A stretch of DNA of 38,847 nucleotides from Pseudomonas sp. GM74 (GTDB taxonomy: Bacteria > Pseudomonadota > Gammaproteobacteria > Pseudomonadales > Pseudomonadaceae), in the NCBI RefSeq assembly GCF_000282455.1, contig NZ_AKJG01000099.1:1-38847 (forward strand), given 5' to 3'. The notes below the pieces were generated by a model. That model had not been told where the DNA came from. It worked only from the letters and a program-made list of their open reading frames with translations, and ran no database searches. Both the position numbers and the translations under genes were made by a program. Numbering within the stretch: the stretch's first letter is position 1; every line of letters begins with the position of its first letter. Shown piece by piece: positions 30,526 through 38,815 of this stretch.

Positions 30526-31719
30526 ATGACTGCCCCCTTGAGTGCGATCAAAGTGATCGAGATCGGCACGCTGATCGCCGCGCCGTTTGCGGCGCGCATG
30601 CTGGCCGAGTTCGGCGCCGAGGTGATCAAGATCGAAGCCATGGGCCAGGGCGATCCCCTGCGCAAATGGCGCAAGCTGCATGAAGGCACCTCGCTGTGGT
30701 GGTACCTGCAATCGCGCAACAAGAAGTCCCTGGCGCTGAACCTCAAATCCCCCGAAGGCATTGAGCTGGTCAAGCAACTGGCGACCAGCGCCGATGTGCT
30801 GATCGAGAACCTGCGCCCCGGCGCCCTGGAAAAACTCGGCCTGGGTTGGGACGTGTTGCACGCGCTCAATCCCAACCTGACGCTGGTGCGGATTTCCGGT
30901 TACGGCCAGACCGGTCCGTACCGCGATCGTCCGGGTTTCGGTGCCATCGGCGAAGCCATGGGCGGCATCCGCTACACCACCGGCACCCCCGGTTCGCCAC
31001 CGGCGCGGGTCGGTGTGAGCCTTGGCGATTCCCTGGCGTCGCTGCACGCGGTGATCGGCGCGCTGATGTCGTTGCTAAGGGTCAAGACCGGGCAGGGCGG
31101 TGGGCAGATCGTCGATGTGTCCCTGGCCGAAAGCGTGTTCAACGTCATGGAAAGCCTGGTGCCGGAATACGACATGCTTGGCCATGTGCGTGAACGCAGC
31201 GGCGGCGCCTTGCCGGGCATCGCGCCGTCCAATACTTACCTGACGGCCGATGGCGCCTATGTGGTGATTGCCGGCAACAGCGATCCGATCTACAAGCGTC
31301 TGATGCAAACCATCGGCCGCGCCGATCTGGCCGAGGCAGCGGAATTCGCCCACAACGACGGGCGTGCAGCCAAGAGCAGCCTGCTCGACGCCGCCATCAC
31401 CCACTGGACCAGCAGCCTGCCCATCGACGAGGTACTGGCCGCGCTGGAAGCCGCCGAAGTCCCGGCCGGGCGCATTTACTCGGTGGCCGACATCGTCGCC
31501 GATCCGCACTACCAGGCGCGGGACATGCTGCTCAATGCCGAGCTGCCCGGTGGCGCCACGGTGAAGATGCCGGGCATCGTGCCAAAACTCTCCGAGACAC
31601 CTGGCGGCGTGAACTGGTCCGGTCCCGGGCTGGGCCAGCACACCGATGGCATCCTCGCGCAGTTGGGCCTGACCGCGACGGACATCGAACGCCTGAAAGT
31701 CGAAGGAGTGGTGCAATGA
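30526..31719 (+). CDS. Class III CoA transferase, CaiB/BaiF family
   Basis: Protein of 397 residues of the family III CoA transferases, which move CoA between carboxylic acids through a covalent aspartyl intermediate. Seen: AIKVIEIGTLIAAPFAARMLAEFGAEVIKIE (residues 7-37), RNKKSLALNLKSPEG (64-78), RISGYGQTGPYRDRPGFGAIGEAMGG (122-147), and the catalytic Asp in SLGDSLASLH (D168). It overlaps the lyase gene by four bases (ATGA). It probably activates a hydroxy acid to its CoA ester for the lyase. The acid itself cannot be read from sequence; candidates are hydroxymethylglutarate or citramalate-type acids. Confidence 0.93.
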   Translation: MTAPLSAIKVIEIGTLIAAPFAARMLAEFGAEVIKIEAMGQGDPLRKWRKLHEGTSLWWYLQSRNKKSLALNLKSPEGIELVKQLATSADVLIENLRPGALEKLGLGWDVLHALNPNLTLVRISGYGQTGPYRDRPGFGAIGEAMGGIRYTTGTPGSPPARVGVSLGDSLASLHAVIGALMSLLRVKTGQGGGQIVDVSLAESVFNVMESLVPEYDMLGHVRERSGGALPGIAPSNTYLTADGAYVVIAGNSDPIYKRLMQTIGRADLAEAAEFAHNDGRAAKSSLLDAAITHWTSSLPIDEVLAALEAAEVPAGRIYSVADIVADPHYQARDMLLNAELPGGATVKMPGIVPKLSETPGGVNWSGPGLGQHTDGILAQLGLTATDIERLKVEGVVQ

Positions 31720-32642
31720 TCACCGATTATTCCGACAGCCTTATCGTGCAGGAAGTGTCCCCGCGGGACGGTTTGCAAATCGAGCCGACCTGGGTTGAAA
31801 CCGACGACAAGATTGCCCTGATCGATCAATTGTCGCAGGCCGGATTCAGCCGCATCGAAGCCGGTTCGTTCGTGTCGCCCAAGGCCATTCCGGCGCTGCG
31901 CGATGGCGAGCTGGTGTTCAAGGGCATCACCCGGCAGCCGGGGGTGATCTACGTCGCGCTGATTCCCAACCTGAAGGGCGCGCAGCGGGCACTGGCGTGC
32001 AGCGCCGATGAGCTGAACCTGGTGATGTCCGCCAGCCAGACCCACAACCTGGCGAACATGCGCATGCGCTGTGAAGATTCGTTGGCCGCGTTCGGCGAGA
32101 TTGTGCAGTACGTCGGCGAAAGCCCCGTGCGACTCAATGGCAGCATCGCCACCACCTTCGGCTGCCCGTTCGAGGGCACGATCGATGAGGACCGCGTACT
32201 GCAAATCGTCGAGGTCTATCAGGAGCTCGGCATCCAGGGCGTCACCTTGGCCGACACCACTGGCATGGCCAATCCGCGTCAGGTCGAGCAGCTGGTGCGC
32301 CGGGTGCTGCAACGGGTGTCGCCGGCGGACCTGACCCTGCACTTTCACAACACCCGCGGCCTTGGCCTGTGCAACGTGCTGGCCGCCTACGAGGCCGGTG
32401 CCCGACGTTTCGACGCAGCCCTCGGCGGCCTTGGCGGCTGCCCGTTTGCGCCGGGAGCGTCGGGAAACATCTGCACCGAGGATCTGGTGAACCTGTGCGA
32501 TGAAATCGGCATCCACACCGGTATCGATTTGCCGCTGCTGCTGAAACTGTCCCGAGGACTTCCGGCGCTGCTCGGCCATGAAGTGCCGGGCCAATTGGCC
32601 AAGGCAGGGCGTAATTGCGACCTGCACCCCGTACCTTCCTGA
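31716..32642 (+). CDS. HMG-CoA-lyase-like enzyme
   Basis: Protein of 308 residues of the HMGL/DRE-TIM metallolyase family, which cleave 3-hydroxy-3-methylglutaryl-CoA (or a similar tertiary hydroxyacyl-CoA) to two pieces such as acetoacetate and acetyl-CoA. Seen: EVSPRDGLQIE (R17, D18), the metal histidines in LTLHFHNTRG (H209, H211), and the signature GGLGGCPFAPGASGNICTEDLV with catalytic Cys242. It overlaps the CoA transferase by ATGA and is followed by the MFS gene after 86 bases. MvaB-type enzymes use the same motifs, but this neighbourhood lacks the leucine-degradation genes, so another substrate is likely. Confidence 0.92.
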   Translation: MITDYSDSLIVQEVSPRDGLQIEPTWVETDDKIALIDQLSQAGFSRIEAGSFVSPKAIPALRDGELVFKGITRQPGVIYVALIPNLKGAQRALACSADELNLVMSASQTHNLANMRMRCEDSLAAFGEIVQYVGESPVRLNGSIATTFGCPFEGTIDEDRVLQIVEVYQELGIQGVTLADTTGMANPRQVEQLVRRVLQRVSPADLTLHFHNTRGLGLCNVLAAYEAGARRFDAALGGLGGCPFAPGASGNICTEDLVNLCDEIGIHTGIDLPLLLKLSRGLPALLGHEVPGQLAKAGRNCDLHPVPS

Positions 32643-32728
32643 CCCCACCCGCACCCACAGTAAAAAGCACCTCAACCAGATAACAAAAACAATCGGACAC
32701 CCACGGGAAGTCCGCCTGGAGAAACGCA

Positions 32729-34060
32729 ATGAGCCTTAATGCACTGGAGGCCGGCGCGAGCCCGGCCGTTAGCCACGACGAAGAAAAAGCCCTGGTCAGC
32801 AAAGTCGCCTGGCGGCTGATGCCGCTGATCATGGTTTGCTACCTGTTCGCTTTTTTCGACCGCATCAACATCAGCTTCGCCAAGTTTCAGCTACAGGCCG
32901 ACCTGAGCCTGAGCGATACCGCTTATGGCCTGGGCGCCGGGTTGTTCGTGGTCGGCTATGTGATTTTCGAAGTGCCGAGCAACATGATGCTGTACAAGGT
33001 CGGCGCCCGGCGCTGGATCGCCCGGATCATGATGTCCTGGGGCCTGGCCACGGCGGCCATGGTGTTCGTCAACAGCGAATGGCAGTTCTACGTGCTGCGC
33101 TTCGTGATTGGTGCGATGGAGGCGGGTTTCGCCCCGGGCGTGCTGTATTACCTGACGTTGTGGTTTCCGCAGCACTATCGCGGGCGCATCACCTCAATGC
33201 TGTTCCTTGCATCGGCGTTCGCCGGCCTGGTGGGCGCGCCGTTCTCGGGCCTGGTGCTGCAACACCTCGATGGCGTGCTGCAAATGCGTGGCTGGCACTG
33301 GCTGTTCCTGCTCGGTGGCGTGCCGTGTATCGGCCTCGGTTTGCTGGTTCTGACTTTGCTCAAGGACCGCATCGAAGACGCCCATTGGCTGACGTCCTCG
33401 GAGAAGACCCTGCTGGCAAGCCGCATCGCCCAGCATGAGCCGCACAAGAGCGGTGGCTCGCTGCTCGCTGCGCTGCGGATTCCGGGCTTTCTGACCTTGG
33501 GCCTGATCTACTTCCTGATCCAGGTGGCGTCTTACGGCTTGAATTTCTGGGCGCCGCAACTGATCCGCAGCGCCGGTACTGAAAGCCCGGTGATGATCGG
33601 CTTGCTGACAGCCATCCCTTATATCTGCGGTGCCATCAGCATGGTGGTGATCGGACGCCTGTCCGATGCTACTGGCGAGCGACGCAAGTTTGTCGCCGGT
33701 CTGGTGGCGGTTGGTGCGGTCGGGTTCTTCAGCGCGGGGATCTTCGCCAGTCACACGACCTTCCTGATTGTCGCGTTGGGCCTGCTCGGTGCCGGGATCA
33801 TCGCCTCCATCCCGAGCTTCTGGACCCTGCCACCGAAACTGCTGGCCGGTGCCGGCGCGGGCGCTGCCGGCGGGATCGCGGTGATCAACACCCTGGGCCA
33901 GTTCGGCGGCATCGTCAGCCCGGTGATGGTCGGCCGGATCAAGGACCTGACCGGCAGCACTACGCCGGCGCTGTATGTCATTGGTGTGTGTGCGCTGATT
34001 GCGGTGGCGCTGTTGCTGTGGGGGTTGCCGCAGAAGTTGCGCACCCTCGACAAGGCCTGA
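32729..34060 (+). CDS. MFS carrier, anion:cation symporter type
   Basis: Twelve-helix MFS protein of 443 residues, ACS (phthalate/glucarate/tartrate) family. It starts with a soluble segment and LMPLIMVCYLFAFFDRINISFAKFQLQADLSLSDTAYGLGAGLFVVGYVIFEVPSNMML, which is typical of this family, and has FPQHYRGRITSMLFLASAFAGLVGAPFSG later. GGAG lies before the ATG. It is the probable uptake carrier for the organic acid processed by the two upstream enzymes, which is inference from order and orientation. A REP doublet follows. Confidence 0.93.
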   Translation: MSLNALEAGASPAVSHDEEKALVSKVAWRLMPLIMVCYLFAFFDRINISFAKFQLQADLSLSDTAYGLGAGLFVVGYVIFEVPSNMMLYKVGARRWIARIMMSWGLATAAMVFVNSEWQFYVLRFVIGAMEAGFAPGVLYYLTLWFPQHYRGRITSMLFLASAFAGLVGAPFSGLVLQHLDGVLQMRGWHWLFLLGGVPCIGLGLLVLTLLKDRIEDAHWLTSSEKTLLASRIAQHEPHKSGGSLLAALRIPGFLTLGLIYFLIQVASYGLNFWAPQLIRSAGTESPVMIGLLTAIPYICGAISMVVIGRLSDATGERRKFVAGLVAVGAVGFFSAGIFASHTTFLIVALGLLGAGIIASIPSFWTLPPKLLAGAGAGAAGGIAVINTLGQFGGIVSPVMVGRIKDLTGSTTPALYVIGVCALIAVALLLWGLPQKLRTLDKA

Positions 34061-34085
34061 AATCTACTTTGCCAGACAGACCGCT

Positions 34086-34148
34086 TTCGCGAGCAAGCCC
34101 GCTCCCACAAGGACCGCGTACTTCCTGTGGAACGGGCTTGCTCGCGAA
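34086..34148. repeat. REP doublet, one arm decayed
   Basis: Left arm 34086-34109 is canonical. The right arm 34126-34148 reads TGTGGAACGGGCTTGCTCGCGAA, one base shorter with a GGGAGC to GGAAC change. It lies between convergent genes. Confidence 0.9.
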
Positions 34149-34187
34149 GGCTGACTGGAAAACACCAGCGTACCGTCGGTTGTCCCC

Positions 34188-34676
34188 TCAACCCGCCGTC
34201 GCCAACCCCTTGGCCGGTGCATCAAAAAATTGAATCAACACCACCCCGGCCATCAACAGCACCACCCCAAACACCTTCGGCAAGGTAACCTGTCGCTCCA
34301 GCAACCCAAACCAGCCGAAGTGATCCAGCAACAACGACGCCACCACTTGCCCCGCCAGCGCCAATGCCATGAACCCCGCGGCACCCAGCTTGGGCAGCAG
34401 CACCAATGCCAGGGAAATAAAAATCACCCCAAAAGCGCCACCGGCCCATATCCAAAGCGGCGCCTTGCTGATGAATGCCAGTGACGGCAACGGCAAGCGC
34501 ATCGCCACGATGATCGGCAACAGCACGATAACGCTCACCAGCAACGAGGCGAGCGTCGCCCACAACGGATGGCCCAACCCGCGCCCGAGGTTGACGTTGA
34601 TCGCGCTCTGAAACGGTACCACCGCCCCGGCGATCATCGCCAACCCCATCAGACCGGCCCAATGCAACGTACTCAT
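34188..34676 (-). CDS. YdcZ-type (DUF606) small DMT membrane protein
   Basis: Membrane protein of 162 residues with about five helices (LMGLAMIAGAVVPFQSAINVNLG, LWATLASLLVSVIVLLPIIVAM, APLWIWAGGAFGVIFISLALVLLP, GFMALALAGQVVASLLLDHFGWFG, VFGVVLLMAGVVLIQFF). This is the DUF606/YdcZ half-size DMT family, which usually works as dimer or pair; here only one copy is seen. Divergent from the LysR gene, which probably controls it. Substrate unknown. Confidence 0.9.
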   Translation of the reverse strand: MSTLHWAGLMGLAMIAGAVVPFQSAINVNLGRGLGHPLWATLASLLVSVIVLLPIIVAMRLPLPSLAFISKAPLWIWAGGAFGVIFISLALVLLPKLGAAGFMALALAGQVVASLLLDHFGWFGLLERQVTLPKVFGVVLLMAGVVLIQFFDAPAKGLATAG

Positions 34677-34762
34677 GATCGATCTCCAACAGGTTTTGCT
34701 GGACTCTAGGGTATTCGTCGCGCAGATTTAAATTCCGATTTGTTATCCAGAACATGCAGCAG

Positions 34763-35662
34763 ATGAATGATCTACGACGCATCGACCTCAATTTGCTGGT
34801 AATCCTCGACGCCTTGCTCTGCGAGCAACACGTGACCCGGGCGGCCGAGCGTCTGCACTTGAGCCAGCCAGCGGTCAGTCATGCGCTGGCGCGATTGCGT
34901 GACCTGCTTGGCGATCCGCTGCTGGTGCGCGCCGGTGCCGGCCTTGTAGCGACTGCGCGAGCGCTGGAACTGGTGGCGCCGCTGGCCGAAGCCCTGGCCC
35001 AGGTGCAAGCGTTGCTGGCGCCGAACGCTTTCGATCCCGCGACCACCCGGCGGACCTTCCGCCTGGCGATGTCCGACTACGGCGCCGCGATTGTCCTGCC
35101 GGGACTGATCCGAACCTTGCGCCGCGAAGCGCTGGGTATCGACCTGCAAATCAGCCACGGCAGCCGCGAAAGCATGCTCGAAGGGGTACTCAACGGTGAT
35201 ATTGATGTCGCCGTCGGGGTATTCCCGGAAATGCCCAACGAATTGCGCAGCACACCGCTGTTCGAAGAGCACTATGCCTGCCTGGTGGACCGCAACAGCC
35301 TGCCCGCCGATGGTGTCCTCGATCTGCCTGCCTACCTGGCTCGGCCCCATGTGCTGCTGGAGATGCGCGGCAGCGGCACCCCGGAAATCGAGCGGGCGCT
35401 GACGGCCTTGCGTGAACGCCGACGTGTTGCCGTCAGCCTGCCGCACTGGAGCGTGGCCCCGCAGCTCATCAGCGGCACCGACCTGATTCTCACCGTCGCG
35501 TCCCGGGCCTTGCGCGACATCGATGAGTCGACATTGATCGTCGTGCCACCACCGTTTCAGATTCCGTCGTTCACCTTTGTTTTGGTGTGGCACAAGCGGC
35601 GGGGTGGGGATCAGGCGTTGAATTGGTTGAATCAGAGGATTGGGGAGGGGACCCAGCGTTGA
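34763..35662 (+). CDS. LysR-type regulator
   Basis: LysR-type factor of 299 residues from the ATG at 34763 (MNDLRRIDLNLLVILDALL); the ATG at 34754 would add MQQ. The HTH lies at about residues 6-63, containing HVTRAAERLHLSQPAVSHALARLRDLLGDPLLVR. The effector domain contains FRLAMSDYGAAIVLPGLIRTLR. The type resembles the NodD/PcaQ-like group. It is divergent from the ydcZ-type gene across an 86-base gap, as for a LysR regulator of its neighbour. Its stop lies 88 bases before the LysE gene. Confidence 0.92.
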   Translation: MNDLRRIDLNLLVILDALLCEQHVTRAAERLHLSQPAVSHALARLRDLLGDPLLVRAGAGLVATARALELVAPLAEALAQVQALLAPNAFDPATTRRTFRLAMSDYGAAIVLPGLIRTLRREALGIDLQISHGSRESMLEGVLNGDIDVAVGVFPEMPNELRSTPLFEEHYACLVDRNSLPADGVLDLPAYLARPHVLLEMRGSGTPEIERALTALRERRRVAVSLPHWSVAPQLISGTDLILTVASRALRDIDESTLIVVPPPFQIPSFTFVLVWHKRRGGDQALNWLNQRIGEGTQR

Positions 35663-35749
35663 AGAGTTTCTGTCGCGATCAGGCAGTCGACAGCTTAAGA
35701 CCTGATATAGACTGGCCACCATTCACCAGGCAGTTCAAAAGGATTCCCC

Positions 35750-36388
35750 ATGACCCCATCGTTGCTAATGGCCGTGCTTGCCTCGGGTTTTATCTACGGT
35801 ATTACCCCGGGGCCGGGGGTGCTGGCGGTGTTCGGCATTGGCGCAGCCCATGGGCGGCGGGCCGGGGCGGGGTTTCTGGGGGGGCATTTGCTCGGCGATG
35901 TGGTCTGGTGCAGCACGGCGCTGATCGCGATTGTCGGTGCGCGGGAGATCGGCAGTACCGCGTTCGACGTGCTCGGAGTGCTCAGCGGCCTGTACCTGTT
36001 CTGGCTCGGCTGGCGTGCGGTGCGCGCCCGACGCAGCAGTGCCGGTGAGCCGCAGGGCCCGGCGCGGCAGCCGTTCTGGCACGGCATTCTGTTTGGCCTG
36101 ACCAACCCCAAGGCCTATCCGGTGGCGGTGGCGACGTTCACGGCACTGCTGTCGAGCCGCGCGGAACTGCTCAACTGGTCAATGCTGCCGGCGCTGATCG
36201 CCCTGAGTTTCGTCGGCGGGTTGCTCGCCTACGCTATTCTCATTGGCGTTGTCGGTGCGCGGCGGGTGCGCAACTTGTACCAGCGTCATGAACTGGCAAT
36301 CACCCGGTTGTGCGGGGTGATGTTCATCGGTTTCGCCATCAACGCGCTGGTACATGCGTTGCCGGGGCTGATGCCGAACAAGGCATGA
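35750..36388 (+). CDS. LysE/RhtB-family exporter
   Basis: Inner-membrane exporter of 212 residues with six helices, of the LysE/RhtB family (amino acid, homoserine lactone or related export). Seen: GFIYGITPGPGVLAVFGIGAAHGRRAG (family start, PGPG motif), DVLGVLSGLYLFWLGWRAVRARR, GLTNPKAYPVAVATFTALLSS and GVMFIGFAINALVHAL. AAAGGA lies before the ATG. No paired regulator is obvious other than the upstream LysR gene. Substrate unknown. Confidence 0.92.
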   Translation: MTPSLLMAVLASGFIYGITPGPGVLAVFGIGAAHGRRAGAGFLGGHLLGDVVWCSTALIAIVGAREIGSTAFDVLGVLSGLYLFWLGWRAVRARRSSAGEPQGPARQPFWHGILFGLTNPKAYPVAVATFTALLSSRAELLNWSMLPALIALSFVGGLLAYAILIGVVGARRVRNLYQRHELAITRLCGVMFIGFAINALVHALPGLMPNKA

Positions 36389-36467
36389 ATGTGATCACAA
36401 GGATGCAAGACTGAAAGGGCAGGGATGATTGTTGAGCGCTGCATTATCGGGACACCCACGCTGAACC

Positions 36468-37814
36468 ATGGAAAACCGGAATTCCGCGCCGCTGGTGAGC
36501 TATATCGATCTGTTGCTGGACGCCGTCTGTGCGGTGGATAAACAGGGCCGCTTTGTCTTTGTCAGCGCGGCGTGCGAGCGCATTTTCGGCTACAGAGCCG
36601 ATGAGATGATCGGCGAGGCGATGATCGACATGGTGCACCCGGGCGATCGTCAGCGCACCCTCGACGCCGCCCGGGAAATCATGGGCGGCGAACCCAAGCT
36701 CAACTTCGAAAACCGGTACCTGCGCAAGGATGGCAGTGTGGTGCACATCCTCTGGTCGGCACGCTGGTCCGAGGACGATCAGTTGCGCATCGCGGTTGCT
36801 CGCGACATCACCGAACGCAAGCAGGCCGAATCCCGGCAGGCAGCGTTGTATGCGATTTCCGAGGCGGCCCATGCGGCAGAGGATCTGCTGGCGTTGTTCA
36901 AACGCATCCACATGATCATCGGCGAATGGCTGCCGGCACTGAATTTTTCCGTGGCGCTGTATGACGAGCACTGCGCTCAGCTGAATTTCCCTTATCACGT
37001 CGATGACCACGAGCCACAGCCCGAACAGCCCGGAACCATGACCGGGCGCCTGTGCGTCGAGGTGATTCGCACGGGCCTGCCGATTCTGTTGACCCCGGAC
37101 CAGTGCCCACCTCCTGCAGGCTTCGAAATGCTGCAGGACGAGCAGAACGCACCCTGTTGGCTGGGTGTGCCGCTAAACTCGCAAAACGGCACCATCGGCG
37201 CGTTGATCGTCAAAAGCATTCCGGGCGGCGAGCGTTACACCGAGCAAGACAAGGAACTGCTGCAATACGTCTGCGCTCAGGTCGCGACCGCCATCGAGCG
37301 CAAGCAATTGCACGCCCGCCTGCAACACATGGCCCAGTACGACCAACTGACCCAGTTACCCAACCGCGAGCTGCTGCGTGAACGGCTCAAGGCATCGATG
37401 CGAGCGGCCCGCGAGGACGGCGGACGCATGGCGCTGTTGTACGTCGACCTCGACCGCTTCAAGCAAGTCAACGACACCCATGGCCACGCGGTCGGCGACA
37501 TGCTGCTGCAAGCGGTGGCCAACCGGCTCAAGGGCTGTGTGCGGGAAACCGACACCGTGGCCCGCATCGGCGGTGATGAGTTCGTGGTGTTGCTGCACAG
37601 CATTCACGCGGCAGACGATACCGACATCGTGGTCGAGAAAGTCCGTCAGGTCCTGGCCCAGCCCCTGCGACTGGACGGGCACAGCCTGAACATCCAGCCA
37701 AGTATCGGCGTCGCCCGATACCCCGATCACGGCACCGAAGAGAAGCAATTGTTCCGGCATGCCGACGAGGCGATGTACTGCGCCAAGCGCGAGCATCACC
37801 TGCGACCGGTCTGA
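36468..37814 (+). CDS. Diguanylate cyclase, PAS-GAF-GGDEF
   Basis: Protein of 448 residues that would make cyclic di-GMP from two GTP. A PAS domain lies at about 12-118 (LLLDAVCAVDKQGRFVFVSAACERIFGYRADEMIGEAMIDMVHP, ending with the PAC segment ARDITERKQAE), then a GAF-type domain (about 125-275, with APCWLGVPLNSQNGTIGALIVKS), then a GGDEF domain (about 285-445: QYDQLTQLPNR, ARIGGDEFVVLL). The active site GGDEF (368-372) is intact and the inhibitory I-site RETD (359-362) lies five residues before it, so product inhibition is expected. No EAL domain. No membrane segment, so cytoplasmic sensing. Confidence 0.95.
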   Translation: MENRNSAPLVSYIDLLLDAVCAVDKQGRFVFVSAACERIFGYRADEMIGEAMIDMVHPGDRQRTLDAAREIMGGEPKLNFENRYLRKDGSVVHILWSARWSEDDQLRIAVARDITERKQAESRQAALYAISEAAHAAEDLLALFKRIHMIIGEWLPALNFSVALYDEHCAQLNFPYHVDDHEPQPEQPGTMTGRLCVEVIRTGLPILLTPDQCPPPAGFEMLQDEQNAPCWLGVPLNSQNGTIGALIVKSIPGGERYTEQDKELLQYVCAQVATAIERKQLHARLQHMAQYDQLTQLPNRELLRERLKASMRAAREDGGRMALLYVDLDRFKQVNDTHGHAVGDMLLQAVANRLKGCVRETDTVARIGGDEFVVLLHSIHAADDTDIVVEKVRQVLAQPLRLDGHSLNIQPSIGVARYPDHGTEEKQLFRHADEAMYCAKREHHLRPV

Positions 37815-37932
37815 AAACCCGGGCACCGTTCGTCGTAGTTTCCACGTAATTTTCTAAACCTTTTTGGGCGCGCAAATTCAGATTCTATGCGGGCGTACGC
37901 TCGCCGCGACTACCACCAAGAGGAAGAGAATC

Positions 37933-38091
37933 ATGCCTAATTCCAGAAACTCGAACTCAGGGAACTTCGCCAACGATCGAACGAAGGCCTCTGAAGCCGG
38001 TCGCAAGGGTGGGAAAACCACTTCCACGACCGTCGATAAAGACCCGACGAAACCCGACATGGGTCGCAAGGGCGGTCAGAAATCCCGTTAA
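37933..38091 (+). CDS. Small KGG-repeat stress-type protein
   Basis: Protein of 52 residues, hydrophilic, rich in Asn, Ser, Thr and Lys. Two motifs GRKGGK and GRKGGQ, each before a Ser/Thr-rich or basic stretch, are the stress-induced KGG repeat also seen in YciG-like proteins. AAGAGGAAG lies before the ATG at 37933. An AT-rich leader contains TTCTATGC (37883-37890), which resembles a sigma-S-type -10 region. The next gene starts 72 bases later and may share the transcript. Confidence 0.88.
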   Translation: MPNSRNSNSGNFANDRTKASEAGRKGGKTTSTTVDKDPTKPDMGRKGGQKSR

Positions 38092-38163
38092 AGGATGCAG
38101 GTGGTTTTGATTGAGAGGCGGGGGCGAAAGCTCCCGTTTGAATTTAAAGAGGAGGGCGCGACC

Positions 38164-38667
38164 ATGAACCGGATGGCCACCCGATTATGTAATGCCAGTT
38201 TTGCCACGTTACTGGGCCTGTTTGCCAGCAGTGCCTTTGCCCAGTCGCTCGCCGAATTCATCGACGAGGCCTCGGCCAAAGGCATGGCGGATATCGAAGC
38301 CAGCCGACTGGCGCACCAGAAGTCCGAATCCAGAGAGGTCAAGGATTACACCATCGTCGTCATCAACGACCGCACTACCGCGAACCAGCACCTGGCGAAA
38401 ATCGCCAGGCAACTGGATTTGCCGGTGGCCCCACGCGAAGAAATTGTCGAAAAGGCCAAGGCCCTGATGCCACAAGTCATGGACGGGGCGACCTACGACG
38501 AGGCCTATACCGCCAGTCAGGTGAAGACCACCCAGGAAGCCATCGATCAGCTGCAGCAGGAAGCACAGACCACCGACGTACCGCAGATCAAGGCGTTCGC
38601 CGAAGAAACCCTGCCTAAATTGCAAAATCATCTGCAAATGGCCAAGGCGTTGCAGGCTAAAAGTTGA
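38164..38667 (+). CDS. Exported DUF4142 protein
   Basis: Protein of 167 residues from the ATG at 38164, preceded by AGAGGAGGG; the earlier reading from 38095 is not needed. It has a signal peptide (MNRMATRLCNASFATLLGLFASSAFAQS), then a helical ferritin-like DUF4142 domain: LAEFIDEASAKGMADIEASRLAHQKSESREVKDYTIVVINDRTTANQHLAKIARQLD and KAFAEETLPKLQNHLQMAKAL. Periplasmic. DUF4142 proteins are common in stress or stationary-phase regulons. It ends just before an intrinsic terminator, closing the KGG/DUF4142 pair. Confidence 0.9.
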   Translation: MNRMATRLCNASFATLLGLFASSAFAQSLAEFIDEASAKGMADIEASRLAHQKSESREVKDYTIVVINDRTTANQHLAKIARQLDLPVAPREEIVEKAKALMPQVMDGATYDEAYTASQVKTTQEAIDQLQQEAQTTDVPQIKAFAEETLPKLQNHLQMAKALQAKS

Positions 38668-38684
38668 GCGAAAGGATTGAACAC

Positions 38685-38724
38685 AAACGGCGCGGGGCTT
38701 TGATCACGCGCCGTTTTTCTTTTC
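38685..38724 (+). terminator. Intrinsic terminator after DUF4142 gene
   Basis: AACGGCGCG (38686-38694) pairs with CGCGCCGTT (38707-38715) around a 12-base loop and is followed by TTTTTCTTTTC. It is a canonical rho-independent terminator. Confidence 0.92.
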
Positions 38725-38815
38725 AGCAATGATCCAGCGGCCTGTAATAAAAAAACGGCTAATCACGCCTGATGCCAGTCAGTTAAGCAATTTCAGCCAC
38801 GACACCCTTTGTAGC

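Noticed and set aside
10577..34148. Dispersed similar repeats considered as a CRISPR array
   Set aside because: Copies are kilobases apart, in inverted pairs at gene ends, without regular spacers or cas genes; they are REP elements.
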